Shown in pieces: positions 6,441 through 6,746 of a stretch of DNA of 6,746 nt. Position numbers and translations under genes: made by a program. The notes below the pieces were generated by a model that worked only from the letters and a program-made list of their open reading frames with translations, searched no databases and was not told the origin of the DNA. The stretch comes from Pseudomonadota bacterium (GTDB lineage Bacteria; Pseudomonadota; Alphaproteobacteria; Rhizobiales; Xanthobacteraceae), in NCBI GenBank assembly GCA_021823875.1, contig JAKAMD010000195.1:1-6746 (forward strand), written 5' to 3'. Within the stretch, counting starts at the first letter, position 1, and the number at the start of each line of letters is the position of its first letter.

Positions 6441-6746
6441 ATGAACACTCGCGGCACGCACAATGTTCTGTTTCTGGGCAGCGGCAATGCCGCCCGCTCG
6501 ATCATGGCGGAGGCCATTCTCAATCGTGAAAGCGACGGGGCTTTCCGCGCCTATTCGGCGGGCATACAGCCGGCGGCCGCGCTCGACCCGCATGTGACCA
6601 ACCTGCTCACGCGGCTGGAGTTCGTTACCGAGGGTTTGCGTCCGAAAGACTGGAGCGAACTGACCGGCGACAGCGCGCCGACCTTCGAATTCATTTTCAC
6701 GGTGTGCGACCGCGCCACGCTGTTGCCGCGCTCGGTGTGGAACGGC
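6441..6746 (+). CDS. Low-molecular-weight phosphatase / arsenate-reductase-like protein lacking the P-loop Cys (3' truncated)
   Basis: The first 102 codons are in the window and the gene runs off the right edge. The start ATG is preceded by GGGGAG at a five-base spacing. The N-terminus NVLFLGSGNAARSIMAEAIL (8-27) aligns to the P-loop of the LMW protein-tyrosine phosphatase / thioredoxin-coupled ArsC family, normally VLFLC.GN.ARS.MAEA. YSAGIQP (38-44), LRPKDWSEL (66-74) and FEFIFTVCD (82-90) are also family landmarks. Active relatives reduce arsenate or remove phosphate through the P-loop cysteine. Here that residue is Gly13 (GGC, 6477-6479), whereas Arg19 of the C-X5-R loop remains. Downstream, the usual 'CDNAAGE.CPVW' segment reads CDRATLLPRSVW, so the resolving-cysteine position is Arg97. 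Cys89 is the only cysteine visible. The fold assignment is good, but catalytic arsenate reduction is unlikely. It may be a binding or regulatory pseudo-enzyme, or a decaying copy. The C-terminal part (with the usual Asp-Pro acid) is not visible. Confidence 0.85.
   Translation, partial: MNTRGTHNVLFLGSGNAARSIMAEAILNRESDGAFRAYSAGIQPAAALDPHVTNLLTRLEFVTEGLRPKDWSELTGDSAPTFEFIFTVCDRATLLPRSVWNG

Overview
The window comes from a GC-rich bacterial chromosome, most likely an alphaproteobacterium of the order Hyphomicrobiales (Bradyrhizobium / Xanthobacteraceae-like). This is inferred from the dapD-DUF805-dapE gene order, the very high third-position GC (long antisense open frames lie opposite every real gene), and a dispersed palindromic repeat of the GCCGGGCTTGACCCGGC type that I recall from such genomes. 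No database search was run.

Layout. Bases 2-190 are the last 62 codons of a major facilitator transporter, probably an oxalate/formate antiporter, closed by a strong intrinsic terminator (230-256). A tight operon follows on the plus strand: dapD (353-1198), a small four-helix membrane protein of the DUF805 family (1202-1624) and dapE (1621-2778). DapD and DapE are the acyltransferase and the desuccinylase of the succinylase branch of diaminopimelate/lysine synthesis. The membrane protein between them is coupled to dapE by an ATGA stop/start overlap. After a 234-base gap comes an M24-fold ('pita-bread') hydrolase-like gene (3013-4314), in which one canonical metal-binding aspartate is a cysteine.

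The M24 gene converges on a minus-strand methyl-accepting chemotaxis protein (4464-6158). The short gap between their stop codons holds a pair of inverted palindromes (4337-4441) that differ only by compensatory changes in their stems. The chemoreceptor is divergent, across 282 bases of probable promoter DNA, from a gene that runs off the right edge (6441 onward). That gene encodes a low-molecular-weight phosphatase / arsenate-reductase-like protein whose P-loop nucleophile cysteine is a glycine.

The clear functional unit is the lysine/peptidoglycan precursor operon. The flanking genes look like independent single-gene units. The points most worth a second look are the two proteins with altered catalytic residues (M24 Asp to Cys; phosphatase Cys to Gly), the covarying palindrome pair, and the DUF805 protein embedded in the dap operon. 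I see no CRISPR array, tRNA, rRNA, insertion sequence or prophage gene.
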